64,000 nt of DNA from Paroedura picta. Its lineage: Eukaryota; Chordata; Lepidosauria; Squamata; Gekkonidae. The notes under the pieces are model-generated. The model did not search any database. It worked only from the letters and a program-made list of their open reading frames with translations, and had not been told where the DNA came from. The translations under genes were made by a program, and so were the position numbers. Location of the stretch: NCBI RefSeq assembly GCF_049243985.1, contig NC_135373.1, forward strand, positions 8,229,501-8,293,500. Direction: 5' to 3'. Positions 42,371 to 57,300 of this stretch are shown piece by piece; the stretch's first letter is position 1; each line of letters opens with the position of its first letter.

Positions 42371-45300
42371 CTGTGGTGGATGAAAGTGGCCAGAGTCAGT
42401 TGGACAATCCACAACCCACTGCAAAGAGCCCCTGGGGAGTTGGTAGGGAGCAGGGAAGGGGCTAAATCTGCGGGTGACACGAGGTTGTTCGGGGAGGACT
42501 GTGAGGTGCTCCAGAGATCTCCAGAGATGGAGTCAGAAGTGGGACGGAAGGATCTTGGAGTCTTGATAGAGAACTCCGTGGAAAGGTGTGACAGTAACTA
42601 AAGGAAGGCCAGTGTGGTCCAGGGGATTATTCGGAAGGACACTGAAAACAAATTTCCCCCCTGTCCTAATCTGTGGCCTAGCCTCATTTGGAGCACCACG
42701 TACAGTTTTGGTGACCGGACCTCAGGAAAGGTATTCTAGCTTTGAAAAAGGGGGCAGGAAAGGGCAGGTGGAACGATGGAGGGGAAGGAACACTCTCCCT
42801 AGGAAGAAAGGTGAAAGAGGTCAGGGCTCCTTCCCTTGGAGAAACAAGGATTGAGGGTCACGGGACAGAGGGGGACGGAGGGAGGCATGGGACAGAGAAG
42901 GGAGAGAAAGAAGTTCTTTTCCCCCACTCTCACTATCCTCCTGGGCATCCAATGAAATCGCAGAGCAGCAGGAAGTCCTTCTTTACCCAAAGAGGTGGAA
43001 TTTCCTGCCACAGGAAGTGGGAGCGGCTCTAAGCATCGTCAGCTTCGAGAGAGATTGAAGTAGAGGCCCAGGAGTGGCTCTTCCCCTCAAGGCATGGGTG
43101 GAATGCTCTACCTGGGGAAGGGATGCTCTGCCTCCTTGGTGTTTGGTGGGCCACAGTGGAGGGCTTCTGGAGGTCCTGCCCCACTTGGGGACCTCCTGAT
43201 GGCATCTAGAGTTTGGCCACTGCCACCATGAGCTTTGGATCAGAGGGACCATGGGCCCGATCCACCATGCCTTCTCTGATGTTCTCTTCTTCCAAAGCTC
43301 TGTTCAATGAACTTTCAAAACTGGATAGTTTTGTGGCTGGTACCCCTCTAAGGCACAGGTGCATTTCGCAGGAGGCTTGTTCTGTCGGAGACTAAAAAGA
43401 GCATCCTTTTTCACTTGGGCCAGTCTCCAACTTAGAGAGTGCACTTTTACTGGGTTGTTAATAAAGCCCAATGTGCCTTGGGGTGCATGAACTCTCAGAC
43501 TTCCTCCTTTACTCTCCCATTCCCCGAAATTACAACATATCATGAGGTGTCTGTCCGCCTGATGTGAAAGGTGTTGGTTTAAATTCTAGATTTCCTTTGG
43601 GGCTGGCTTCAAAAGGAAGGCGAGTTCTTTGGAGGGTGGGCAGTGGGTTGGCCTTCCTGGTTGGCTGCATCTCTTACCAGCGTCCTCAGGTGCGGGGCCT
43701 CCCTGATCAAACTCCGGGGCCAGTTGCTCTGGTTTGTCTTCATGCTGAACAGCCCCGTTGCTCTGGCCAATGGCCTCGATGTTTTGTGGCTGTGAGGGAG
43801 AAGCAAAGAGGGTAAAGTTTTCAGTGCCACAAAACTCTTAGCACTACAAGCCCAAATGGGCCCCAAAGGAGGGGAAGCGACTGGAGAATCAGAACCCCAC
43901 AGAGCTCCAAGAGACCGCAGAGGGCCATCTGTATCAGCCCCCCACATTCTGGGGGAATTAAATTCACACAAGCCAGTCTCTCCCTAAACAGTCTGCCACC
44001 CTCCGAGGCAGCCCCTTCCGTCTATGAACAACCATTCCTGTCAGAAAATGGTTCCTGATACTGAAGTGGAAACTCCTTTCCCGCTATTTGAAGCCCCCGT
44101 TCCCAGTGCAGGACTCCTAGTCCACACACGTTGGAGAACGCACCTTCCAGGAGTTTCTGCCCCTGAATTTTCCTGTGCAAAACACACAGACTTATCTGGA
44201 AAGTGCCTTGAAAGTGCAGAATTGGTGCTTGACTCTACAGCTGCAGCAAACAAGTGCCCCCCCCCCTCCTTCAACATGTCTCCCTTTCAAGTAGTTGAAC
44301 CCAGCGATCCTATCAGTCACCGACCTCTGTTAAGGGCAGCTGCACCCCCTGTGGCTGAGCCCAAGGATGGCCCTGGAGACCCTCTCTTGGAAGCCCGGGG
44401 GGGGGCCCACATGGCCACCATGACAGGGACCCTTCAGGGCACAGCCTTAAATTCAATGAGCCACAGCCAGACATCTCTGCCAAGGTGAGTGGGGTCGTGG
44501 CTGCCTGTGCGGTCTGGCTGCCCTTCTCTCCAGTACCCTACCTTCACTCCTCCTCCACACGCAGCCAGGAGGGTCTCCTTTGGCTAGTCACAGTCCTATC
44601 ACAGAGCTGTTCTAATAGAGAACAGATGGAATCCTTGGGGGGGGGGAGCCCGAATGTGGCACACAACCTTAGACTATACCAGTGACTGGAGACAGGAGAG
44701 AATCCTTAGTGGGAAAGGGCGGCGGGGGGGGGGGCTCCCCTAAGCCATCTTTGTGTCAAGATTAAGAACGGTGCCCTCTAATTGCTGGGATTGATTCCTC
44801 ACTGCTCTTCCACATACTGGGTGTCCTTGGGGTAGTCACAGTGCTGTCAGAGCTGTTTTCACAGGGCTCGCTCAGCCCTACCTACCTCACAGGGTTTCTG
44901 TTTTGGGGAGAGGATGGGAAGGGGATGGCAAGCTCCCAGCAGTCTGTGCAAATGTCAGCCCTAGTTTGGCCCTTAGATTTGGTTTGAATAGGTGAGGTGA
45001 CAATCAGGGGAAAACACTGCCTAGTAGTATCCCTTTGACCCAAATAACCATCCATTATGGATGCAGGTTCTGTTTGAACCTGGGTCCTTGGTTTGTTTAC
45101 TCTAAGGAATGGGGGATCTTTCAAGGTGTTACCCACATCCACATGTTGGCTGCTTGGCCCTGGAGTGTCCTCCGATGGTGATGGAGTCCTTCCATCTGCT
45201 TCTAATTTGGGCCTGGGTGGATCGGGCCACAGTTGATCAATCTGTGAAGGAAAGTTTCCACTTGTGGTTGGGAACGGAGTCTTTGGACTACTCCAAAGAC

Positions 45301-48300
45301 AAATTCAACCCGTCTGCTCCCAATTCTTCCCCCGGCTTTCAAAGGAACGTAATAATTTCAGAAGATCTATGTATGTGGAATGGGGGATCTTTCGAGGTGT
45401 TACCCACATCCACATGTTGGCTGCTTGGCCCTGGAGTAGCCTCCGATGGTGATGGAGTCCGTCTATCTGCTTCTAATATGGGCCTGGGTGGATCGGGCCA
45501 CAGTTGATCAATCTGTGAAGGAAAGTTTCCACTTGTGGTCAGGAACAGAGTCTTTGGACTACTCCAAACACAAATTCAACCTGTCTGCTCCCAATTCTTC
45601 CCCCGGTTTTCAAAGGAACGTAATAATTTCAGAAGATCTACATGTGTGGAATGGGGGATCTTTCGAGGTGTTACCCACATCCACAGGTTGGCTCCTTGGC
45701 CCTGGAGTGTCCTCCAATAGTGATGGAAATCTTTTTCCTTCAAATCTGGGCTTGGGTAGACTGGGCCACAGTTGATCAATCTGTGAAAGAAAGTTTCCAC
45801 TTGTGGTCGGGAATGGAGTCTTTGGAGTCTTGTTCCCTCAGTGTGATTCCTTCAATGACCAGCCTGTAGACCATTTCAGCTGTCTTGCCAGTGGCCGAAT
45901 TCTGGAACTCTTGGCCCCTGATATGGGTCTCACCCCATGAATATTTAGCATGTTTAAAAATGGAACACAAATAAGGTAACTCCCACTCATTTTGGAATCC
46001 CTCCGAGGCCTGTCATGAGACCCCAGGGTTTCCTGAAACCTGGTTGAGAAACCTGCTCTCCTTCAGAGGGAGAGCCATCAAGTGGAGGCAGAAGGGTCTT
46101 CGGGGAATGGCCTGTCTATCCCTAGAACTCTCTCATAGAGAGAGGCCCCCTTTCAAGTCTGAGACTAGGAGAAACCACAAAGCCCTTTTCTCCCAACAAT
46201 CAAGGTAGCATTCATCCCCGGAGGGTGGGGGCGGCAACCTCTGGCTCTCTGGATGTCCATGGAGTGCATGGTAGGGGCTCATGGTAATCGTAGTCCATAG
46301 ACATGTGGAGAGCCTCAGCTTGGCCACCCCCTGCAGGATGCCGCTGCCTGCCTCTGTGCAGAGCCCCTGGCCTTCCTAGGAAGTCTCCCATCTGGATCCT
46401 AATCAGGGCTGTGCTTTAGAGGTCAGATGAGGTCAGGCTAGCCTGCCCCTCCACAACAGAGTCTGGTCACCCTACTAAAAAAAAACATCTTACCCACTCT
46501 GACAGCTCCTACCTCTCTAGTCCTAGGTTATAGGGTTTTTTAGGTTAACCGTGGTCTGTATTTCATCCTGAATAAACTATTGCCATGATGAATTTCTAGC
46601 CTGACTGCCTTTGACGGTCTAGTCCTTCCTATCCCCAGTCCCTTGAGAGGTCTGATCCTTGATAACGGAGTGACTTCTTTGCAGCAGGAAGACGCTCAGA
46701 TAACGGGACTCTGAGGCACCAGCCCCTGTTCAGTTGGACATTTCCACACCCGGGAGCTCCTCAAATTCCTTAGGAAACTCTGTTTAATCCAGTGGTTCTC
46801 AACCGGCCTAATGCCGCGACCCTTTAATACAGTTCCTCCTGTTGTGGTGAGCCCCAAACATTAAATTATGCAAGGGTTCTTTCACAGAAATTAAATCGAA
46901 AGTGACTGATGCCGTGAAGATCCATTGTTCATGATGGTATATAAATTTGGGTTTTTCCCAGGGTTTCTCAGTTCAGTTCTGCCTCTTGCCCCGCCGAGCT
47001 GTGCCGCAACCTGGATCTCCTGGAATGGTTGGTGGCCGAGCGTGGGCGACTGCAGGAGGAGTGGCAACAGTGCCAGCCCCTCCCCCCCCCCGGCCAAGTG
47101 GCTTGCCCTGCCGCGGCCCCTGTGAAAGGGTTGTTTGACCCACAAAGGGGTCCCTTCCCCCAGGTTGAGAACCACTGGTTTAATCTATCTCCCAACTACC
47201 GGTCCCCAACCACGGCCACCTCCCATGGCTTATGGGAAATCAGTGGCCGGATTGGAGGCTTCTGTAGGCTTTGATTCCTGCTTTTGATATCTCTGCGCCC
47301 AAAAGGAACTTTGTAGAAGTTACCAATAAATCAGATTCCCTGAGTCTTTCCAGAAGTTGCTGGCCCTCTTTCATCCTCTTTTGACGCTCCAGCTTCTCCA
47401 TTGTTTGTCGCTCCTGAATCTGAAAGAGTTGTCATGGGTCAGGAATTAGAGCATTCAGATCCTGACTTCTATACACATTTGAAACAGTTTTATCACTTTT
47501 TACCAAGGGCCTAAAAACTTCTGAGAAGTAGCCCTCAGGGAAAGTTCTGAAAAGTCTGCTTCCTAGAATGTGTAACACTTCTTCAGTCACCCCACACAAA
47601 CCACAGAGTGCTCTTTGTTCTTTTACTTTCTTCATGCATAGTTTGCCAGACGCAAGGTGGATCTTGCATGTTCTCTTTCGCCACTGGTGACCCAAGTGCT
47701 TCAGTTGCCATTGAGAAGTCTCCATGTTCTGGACCCTGGTTCCCCCCTGACCCCTTCTCCATCCCTTGCCCTGTTTTCTCCCCACTGAAATTGTGTCTCT
47801 CTGAAGGCCTAGCTTGGTCATCCTCCCTGGTTCTTGTCATTCTTCAGACTGTCCTGGTCTGTGAATGGGTATTTTCTCTCCCCTGAATGAGTCTAAGCGT
47901 GTTTACATGGATACTGAGGCACCAGGAGGTGTAGGTTGTGCTGTTCCGAAATTCAATCTGCTCTACTATTAAAACACAGTGTAAGATAGTGATGTTGTTA
48001 CAGGGGGAACAGATGGTCGCACTCTTGGTTGTGTTATTCCTTGTTTGGGTTGACCTACACTGGCTTTCCCAAGAGTTTTGCAAGAGCTACCTGTGCCCCT
48101 GTTTTCATACATGTGTTTATGTTCCGTGCTGTGCCAAGACTGGCCATCCAACCTGCTTCCCAGGGTTGTGAGGGGGCCCGAAATCAGGCACATGGCTCCA
48201 TTCTGATTGAAATCAGACCTCCAAAGAAAAGGCAAATACCTGGACGATTCTGGAATCATCACCCTTCTAAACGTTACTGAAAACAAGGTTTGACTACGGG

Positions 48301-51300
48301 AACAAATTCCATCCCACCCCTGCTGATTTTTCCTCCCGCTTTGAATGGAAAATAATAATTTTAGACGACACACCTCGGCAAACATGATCTTTCTTTCTTC
48401 GAAGGCATCTTTCTTGGTTTTCTTCTTTTTAACTTGTGGGATGCCCCAAGGATTCTGCTAATGAGAAAAAGCATGGGCCATTCTAGGGGTGGATTTCCCA
48501 AGCATCCCGTCCCAGCAGGAACAGGCCAGGGTGCCCTCAGCCAGGTTGGAACAGGGCTCTGTCTTCTAGCTCAAGATCGTCCTCTCTGTCTGGCAGCTGG
48601 GCCCCAGCACCCATGGCAGGCAAACCCCTTTCACCCCTTCCCTGTTGTGGGAAAGTTATGGGAATGTGATTGTAAGCGGCTTTGAGACTCCTTCGGCGAG
48701 AGAAAAGTGGCATATAATAACCAACTCTTTTTCTTTTTCTTCTTCTTCTTCTCTTATATCCACATTCCTTACAATCCCCTCTCCCTTTTATTTTGTTTTA
48801 TTCAGGACAATGTGGCTGTCATGTGACGTTAGTAGGATGCAATACAAATCTAACTCTCTGGTCCCAGGACAAGAGACCTTGCCAGCACAGCTTGTAACTT
48901 GCCTGCTTGGGCAGAGACGGAAGGGGCAAACAACTAGTCTCTTTAATTATTTCTTTTTGCAACTGGGAAAGTGCCTGCTATTAATTCTTCCTTCACAGGG
49001 TAACTGAGGCTCCAGGCTGTACCGATTGTGCTGCTTTGGATCTCTACGTGTCAGAGACTTGTGTCGTTTGAGTGGCAGCCGATTTTCACTCTCCTGGTTC
49101 TATCATTTTGAGTTTGGGATGACACCCGCTGGCTGTCTCCAGACTTTTGGAAGAGCTACCCTTACCACAATGTTCATACACTCTTCTAACTCTTATTTAT
49201 CCATGTTTCCTATTTTGTCCAGACTAGGCATCCAGTGTGTTTGCCAGGGGTGTTAGTGGGCCCCTGAAATTAGGCACATTTCTGTTTCCTGATCCAAATC
49301 AGGCCCCAGAATAAAGACTGGGTGGGATCCTGGCATTTTAGGAATGACCTGCTGTCAAAGTAGAACCAAAAATCTCCTGAGAACAAAAATTGCACCCCGA
49401 TATTCTGACTCTTCTTCCTTTTTTACAAGAAAACTAATAATAATTTTAGAAGATTTACCTGTCCATAGATGTTGTTCTTTCTTTCATCCCCGGAATATTT
49501 TCTTTGTGGTGGAATCCACGGTTTCTGGTGCAGAGAGAAAAAATTCTTGATCACTCCAGGTATGGAACTCGCAAACACAAATTCCCATCATGAACATTTC
49601 AAGATGCCCTCAGCCATGTCAGGATATGGCTCTGACTCCTAGCTCAGTATGCCTTTTCTGCCCAGCAGCCATGTTTCCTGTCTTCTCCAGACTAGGTATC
49701 CAGTGGGTTTGCCAGGGCTGTCAGCAGGCCCCTGAAATCAGGCACATTTCTGAGTCCTGATCCAAATCAGGCCCCAGAATAACGACTGGCTGGGTGGGAT
49801 CCTGCCATTTTAGGAATGGCCTGCCGCTGAGGTAGAACCGAAAATGTGGTTCTCCTGAGCACAAAAATTTAACCTCAATGTTGCAGACTCTTCCTCCTTT
49901 TTTCCAAGAAAGATATGTTTGCCATGGCTGTCAGAGGGCACCCAAAATCAGGCACATTTCTGAGTCCTGATCCCAATCAGGCCCCAGAATAAAGACTGGG
50001 TGGGTGGGATCCTGGCATATCTACTGCCGCAGAAGTAGAACCGAAAATGAGGTTCTCCTGAGCACAAAAATTTAACCCCAATGATGCTGACTTTTCCTCC
50101 TGTTTCACAAGAAAGATAATAATAATTTTAGAAGATCTACCTGTCCATAGATGGTGTACTTTCTTTCATCCCCTGCTTTTTTCTTTTCAACCTGTGGTGC
50201 AATCCACGGTTTCTGGTGCAGAGAGAAAAAATTCTTGGTCACTCCAGGTATGGAACTCACAAACACCAATTCCCATCATGAACATGTCAAGATGCTCTCG
50301 GCCCGTTGAGAATATGAATCTATCTTCTACCTCCATATAGTCTTTTCTGCCCAGCACCCAGCCTCCAGCATTGAAGGAAGACAAACATCTTTCTTGCACC
50401 AGATTTCTGGGAACCTTTAACTAGGGAAGGGCAGACCAGCCTACTGGCAGCCAGCCGGAACTGTGTGGTCTGCCTGTATTCTGGATCCTAGCAGTGGTCA
50501 GCAGTGGGAGGCCACAGCCAGGAAGGAACAAAGGGTCTCTTCCAAGCAGCCGTTGGCCTTTTAACACCCCCAGCCAGCACCAGGATCAGCACCTCTTGGA
50601 TCGTGCCTGTTCTGTGAAAGAAGACTGCGACCCAACTAGGGGAGATTATTGGAAGAACCAAACCAGAGAGAAAAGAGAACCTACATACCAGAAGGCAAAG
50701 GGCCTGAATCCTAGAATGTGTAATGTGTTGCACGGCATCAATGAAGCTGCCAGTTTGAATGGAACATAATAATTTTATAATACACACCTGGGCAAACCTG
50801 GTGTTTCCTCTCTGGAAGACATCTTCCTTGGTCTTCTTTTTTTCAAATTTTGGGGGGCCCCAAGCCTTCTTCTAATGGAAAAAGCATTGGTCGTTTTAGG
50901 GGTGGCTTTCCCAAGCATCCCATCCCAGCCGGAACAGGCCAGGGTGCCCTCAGCCAGGTTGGAACAGGGCTCTGTCTTCTAGCTCAATATTGTCCTCTCT
51001 GTCTGGCAGCTGACAAACCCCTTTCACGCCCCAGATTTAGTTGGGGGAAACAACTAGTCTCTTTTAAGTATTTCCTTTTACAACTGGGAAAGAGTCTGCT
51101 ATTAATTCCTAACATGGACTGTTTAATTTCTCCCGTGTTTTTGTGAACTACAACTGAACTCAAGAGGACTGATTAGCTGTTTGAGCAAAGAAGTCTCCTA
51201 TGGCATAATGTGGATACTATGACACAGTTTACTGATTTGCCACTTATTTACCTTTTCTATATATCTGAATTCTCATGATTCTTGTTCCATTTTGCCTGAG

Positions 51301-54300
51301 GAAGTGTGCCTGCATATGAGAGCTCAGGCCTGGAATAAATCTTTGTGGATCTTAAAGGTTCTTAGGACTCCATTCTGATGCTCGAGACTAACAGGGAAAC
51401 TGAGGCTACAGGCTGTGCAGGTGGTGCTGTTTTGAGATTCATTTGTATCTATAAGTGTTGTTCGAATGACAGCAGATTTTCTCTCCCCTGGTTCTCTCCT
51501 TCTGAGTTTGGGATGACACCTGCTGGCTCTCTCCAGACTTTTTCTTCTAACTGTAGTTTAACCATGTTTCCTGTTTTGCTCAGACTAGGCATCCAGTGTG
51601 TTTGCCACGGCTGTCAGAGTGCACCCAAAATCAGGCACATTTCTGAGTCCTGATCCAAATCAGACCCCAGAATAAAGACTGGCTGGGTGGCATCCTGGCA
51701 TTTTAGGAGTGACCTCCCGCAGAAGTAGAACCGAAAATGAGGTTCTCCTGAGCACAAAAATTTAACCCCAATGATGCTGGCTCTTCCTCCTGTTTTACAA
51801 GAAAGATAATAATAATTTTAGAAGATCTACCTGTCCATAGATGGTGTACTTCCTTTCTACCTGTCCATAGATGGTGTACTTTCTTTCATCCCCTGCTTTT
51901 TTCTTTTCAACCTGTGGTGCAATCCACGGTTTCTGGTGCAGAGAAAAAATTCTTGGTCACTCCAGGTATGGAATTCACAAACGACAATTCCCATCATGAA
52001 CATGTCAAGGTGCCCTCAGCCCGGTGAGAATATGAATCTATCTTCTACCTCCTTATTGTCTTTTCTGCCCAGCAGCCAGACTCCAGCATTGAAGGCAGAC
52101 AAACATCTTTCCTGCACCAGATTTCTGGGAACCTTTAACTAAGGAAGGGCTGACCAGCCAACTGGCAGCCAGCCGGAACTGTGTGGTCTGCCTGTGTTCT
52201 GGATCCTAGCAGTGGTCAGCAGTGGGAGGCCACAGCCAGAGAGGAACAAAGGGTCTCTTCCAAGCAGTCGTTGGCCTTTTAACACCCCCAGCCAGCACCA
52301 GGCTCAGCACCTCTTGGACTGTGTATGTTCCTACCCAAGATTGCTACCCAACTAGGGGAGATGATTGGAAGTCCCGAACCAGAGAGGTCAGAGAACCTGC
52401 ATTGCAGAGGGTAAAGGGCCTGAATCCCAGAATGTATAATGTGTTGCAAGGCACCAGTGGAGCTGCCAGTTTGAATGGAATGTAATTATTATTTAATACA
52501 CACCTGGATAAACCTGGTGTTTCCTCTTTGGAAGATATCTTCCTCGGTCTTCTTATTTTCACGTTGTGGGATTCCCCAGGTTTTCTGCTAATGAGAAAAA
52601 CCATTGGACAATTTAGGGGTGGCTTTCCCAAGCTTCCCACCCCAGCAGGAACAGGCCAGGGTGCCCTCAGCCAGGTTGGAACAGGGCTCTGTCTTCTAGC
52701 TCAATATTGTCCTCTCTGTCTGGCAGCTGGGCCCCAGCACCCAAGGCAGACAAACCCCTTTCACACCCCAGATTTAGTTGTGGCAAACAACTAGTCTCTT
52801 TTAAGTATTTCCTTTTACAACTGGGAAAGAGTCTGCTATTAATTCCTAACATGGACAGTTTAATTTCTCCCTTGTTTTTGTGAACTACAACTGAACTCAA
52901 GAGGACTGATTAGCTGTTTGAGCAAAGAATTATCCTATGGCATAAAGTGGATACTCTGACACAGTTTACTGATTTGCCACTTATTTACCTTTTCTATATA
53001 TCTGAATTCTCATGATTCTTGTTCCATTTGGTCAGAGGAAATGTGCCTGCACATGAAAGCTCACGCCTTGAATAATTCTTTGTGGGTCTTAAAGGTGCTA
53101 CAGGCCTCAATTCTGCTGTTTGTGACTTACTCGGCTAACTACAAGAATCTATTCTTTGTGGAGGAGAGAGGAAGGGAAGGAGATTGTAAGCGGCTCTGGG
53201 ACTCCTTCAGGGAGCAAAAAGGAGGGTATAAATACCAACTCTCTTCTTCATTCACAGGAAACTGATGCTCCAGGCTGTGCAGATTGTGCTGCTTTGAGAT
53301 TCATTTGGATCTATACTAGTCAGAGAGTTGTGTTGTTTGAGCGGCAGCAGATTTTCTCTCCCCTGGTTCTCTCCTTCTGAGTTTGGGATGACACCTGCTG
53401 GCTCTCTCCAGACTTTTGGAAGAGCTACGCTTGCCACAATGTTCATACATTCTTCTAACTGGAGTTTATCCATGTTTCCTGTTTTGTCCAGACTAGGCAT
53501 CCAGTGTGTTTGCCACGGCTGTCAGAGGGCACCCGAAATCAGGCACATTTCTGAGTCCTGATCCCAATCAGGCCCCAGAATAAAGACTGATCTGCCGCAG
53601 AAGTAGAACCAAAACTGAGGTTCTCCTGAGCACAAAAATTTAACCCCAATGTTGCTGACTCTTCTTCCTGTTTTGGAAGAAAGATAATAATAATTTTAGA
53701 AGCTCTACCTGTCCATAGATGGAGTACTTTCTTTCATCCCCTGCTTTTTTCCTATCAAATTGTGGCGCAATCCACGGTTGCTGGTGCAGAGAGAAAAAAT
53801 ATTGGTCACTCCAGGTATGGAACTCACAAACACCAATTCCCATCATGAACATGTCAAGGTGCCCTCAGCCCGGTGAGAATATGAATCTATCTTCTACCTC
53901 CATATAGTCTTTTCTGCCCAGCAGCCATACTCCAGCATTGAAGGAAGACAAACATATTTCCTGCACCAGATTTCTGGGAACCCTTAACTAGGGAAGGGCT
54001 AGCCAGCCAGAACTGTGTGGTCTGCCTGTATTTTGGATCCTAGCAGTGGTCAGCAGTGGGAGGCCACAGCCAGAGAGGAACAAAAGGTCTCTTCCAAGCA
54101 GCCATTGGCCTTTTAACACCCCCAGCCAGCACCAGGCTCAGCACCTCTTGGATTGTGCCTGATCTGTGAAAGAAGACTGCTTCCCAACTAGGGGAGATGA
54201 TTGGAAGTCCCGAACCAGAGAGGTCAGAGAACCTGCATTGCAGAGGGAGAAGGGCCTGAATCCCAGAATGTATAATGTGTTGCACGGCATCAATTAAGCT

Positions 54301-57300
54301 GCCAGTTTAAATGGAACATAATAATTTTATAATACAAACCTGGGCAAACCTGGTGTCTCCTCTTTGGAAGACATCTTCCTCGGTCCTCTTTCTTTCAACT
54401 TGTGGGGTGCCCCAAGGCTTCTGCTAATGAGAAAAAGCATTGGCCAATCTTGGGGTGGATTTCCCAAGCATCCCCCCCCCCAACAGGAACAGGCCAGGGT
54501 GCCCTCAGCCAGGTTGGAACAGGGCTCTGTCTTCTAGCTCAGGATTGTCCTCTCTGTCTGACAGCTGGGCTCTCAGGGGAGAACGGACAACATACACAGC
54601 AGAAGGGAAAGGCCATGAATCCCAGAATGTATAATGCATTGCAAGGCATCAGTGGAGCTGCCAGTTTGAATGGAACGTCATTATTATTTAATACAAACCT
54701 GGGCAAACCTGGTGTCTCCTCTTTGGAAGACATCTTCCTCGGTCCTCTTTCTTTCAACTTGTGGGGTGCCCCAAGGCTTCTGCTAATGAGAAAAAGCATT
54801 GGCCAATCTTGGGGTGGATTTCCCAAGCATCCCCCCCCCAACAGGAACAGGCCAGGGTGCCCTCAGCCAGGTTGGAACAGGGCTCTGTCTTCTAGCTCAG
54901 GATTGTCCTCTCTGTCTGACAGCTGGGCTCTCAGGGGAGAACGGACAACATACACAGCAGAAGGGAAAGGGCATGAATCCCAGAATGTATAATGCGTTGC
55001 AAGGCATCAGTGGAGCTGCCAGTTTGAATGGAACATTATTATTTAATACACACCTGGGCAAACCTGGTGTTTCCTCTTTGGAAGACATCTTCCTCGGTCT
55101 TCTTATTTTCAAGTTGTGGAAAGCCCCAAGTCTTCTGCTAATGAGAAAAAGCATTGGCCATTTTAGGGCCAAGCATCCCATCCCAGCAGGAACAGGCCAG
55201 GGTGCCCTCAGCCAGGTTGGAACAGGGCTCTGTCTGCTAGCTCGGGATTGTCCTCTCTGTCTGACAGCTGGGCTCTCAGGGGAGAACGGAGAACATACAC
55301 TGCAGAAGGGAAAGGACATGAATCCTAAAATGTATAATGCATTGCAAGGCATCAGTGGAGCTGCCAGTTGATGTACTGGAGGGTGGGCTGGTGGCAAACG
55401 TGACTGCCCCAGGAGCCATGTGGGGTGCAAGCTGCACCCAGCATAAAGGAGGGAGGCAGGACATGCAGAGCCTATAACGTGCTATGCACGTGAGTCGTGG
55501 TCCCTTTGCCCAGCACGCCGCAGGGCGGCTTCCCTCCTTCCCACCTTATGTGATACATAAGCAGCCCTGAGGCTGTGTCTGAGGTAGATGTTGCATGGCT
55601 AATATTTCATCGTAATTTTGGGCTCCACATGGGATGGAGCCTGTTGCTGTGTGACGGGACTCCTTGGGGTTCGGGGCCTCCGTAAGAGACGGCCTATGAA
55701 CAAGCGTGGCTGGCCCTGCTGGGAGCCAGAGACTCGTTGCCAGCCTGCCATGGGGCAGCCAAATAAGGTGGGGGCCTGCTGGCTTCCCTACATAGGTCAC
55801 TTCCCATAAGGGAGAATTCAGTAGTAAGAGCCTCTGCTCTCCCGTCTGGGAATGGGGTGTGTCCCCTGGTGCCTCTGGACTCCGTGGGTTTGGTGCAGTC
55901 CGATAAGTGCTAGGTCAGGCTCCCACTCCCATGCGGTGCCAACACTCCCATGGGGAGGTAAGAAAGCTGTGGCCTTGTTTATACCCTTGTCATGTCTTAT
56001 TCCAGCCCCTAATGCTCTCCTGCAAGTCCAAGCTTCTCGCAGTAACCCCACATCAAAGCATGGATTGTGCTTTTATTTTCTTCCCTAGAGAGATTGCCCT
56101 CTTCAGATCTTGCTTGCCCTCCTTCCCCAGGGATGTTCCAGATGGTGCCACTGAAGTCTGAGTTTTCTGGTTCCCAATATCCCCCCACCCTAATTATCAT
56201 TTTAATTATCTATTGTCAGATTTGCATGCAACCCTTCTGGGAGGGCTCAGGGCAGCTTACAACATATCCTGTGAGAAAACAACAATCTAAACATTTTAGA
56301 CATTTTAAAAGAATCAGTTTTGCATTAAAAAGAAGTAGAACTCTTTAGCTTCTCTCTGCTAGGGAGGGAGGGGACGGAGGGTGCTTTGATGGGAACATTG
56401 AGTGGTCATTCTCTTTATATTAATGACGGGAGGCCAACTCCTTGGAGGGATTTATAGGCATCACCCCCAGGCCTCGTGGCCTCTCTCAGTCCCTCTCCCT
56501 GTTTTCTGCACATAAAAATGGTGTCTGTCTGGAGGCCTGGCTTTGTCCTTCTCCTGAGCCTTTCTCATTCCCCAGGGGAACTTCTGCTCCTGGTAGGTCA
56601 ATAGAGGTCTCTTTCTCCTCCTGTGAAGGGGTTTAAATGCATCCACATGGAGACGGAGGCACCAGGAGACACTGATTGTGAGGATTCCAGATTCATTTGG
56701 AACACTTAATAATGGCATCCGTTCTCCGTAAAGCACCTTCTTCTGTTCTCTTTCTTTCGGGTTGTGGTACGGCCCAGGAGTTCTGCTACACAGAAAAGAA
56801 TTCTGGACTCCTTGTACAGAACTCCCAAACACTCCATGCAGTCCTGATCAGGGCCAGATGCCCTCGCCAGGTGAGAACACGGATCTGTCATTTAGTTGGG
56901 CACTGTCTACTCTGGCTGGCAGCAGACGCTTTTCCCATGAGGCAGACAGAGGTTTCATTTTATTCATTTCTATCCCTGATCCCTGATTTGCCAGAGACGG
57001 CAGTGGACTCTGAAAGCTGCACATACCTCAGTCCTGATTTTGCTGCAGAATACAAGTTTGTGAGTGAGTGTGCGTGAATCTTGGCAATTCAGGAATCATT
57101 GCCCAGCTAAATGTCAGTGGAAACAAGGTTCTACTATGCACACAAATCTGACTCTACAACGGCTGATTCTTCCTCCTACTTTTTAGGAAACATCATAATT
57201 TGAGAAGACCTACCTGAGCAGAGAGAGCATTCCTCCTTTTTAAAAGGTCTGCCTCTGTTATCCTTCCAGTTTTTGGAATAAACCAAGGGTCCTGGTACAA

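Noticed and set aside
44024-44488. 154-residue plus-strand open frame (also partly at 4588-4860)
   Set aside because: The frame is shorter and interrupted in the other unit by small indels, has low-complexity composition, and lies in an intron of the minus-strand gene with no matching splice context.
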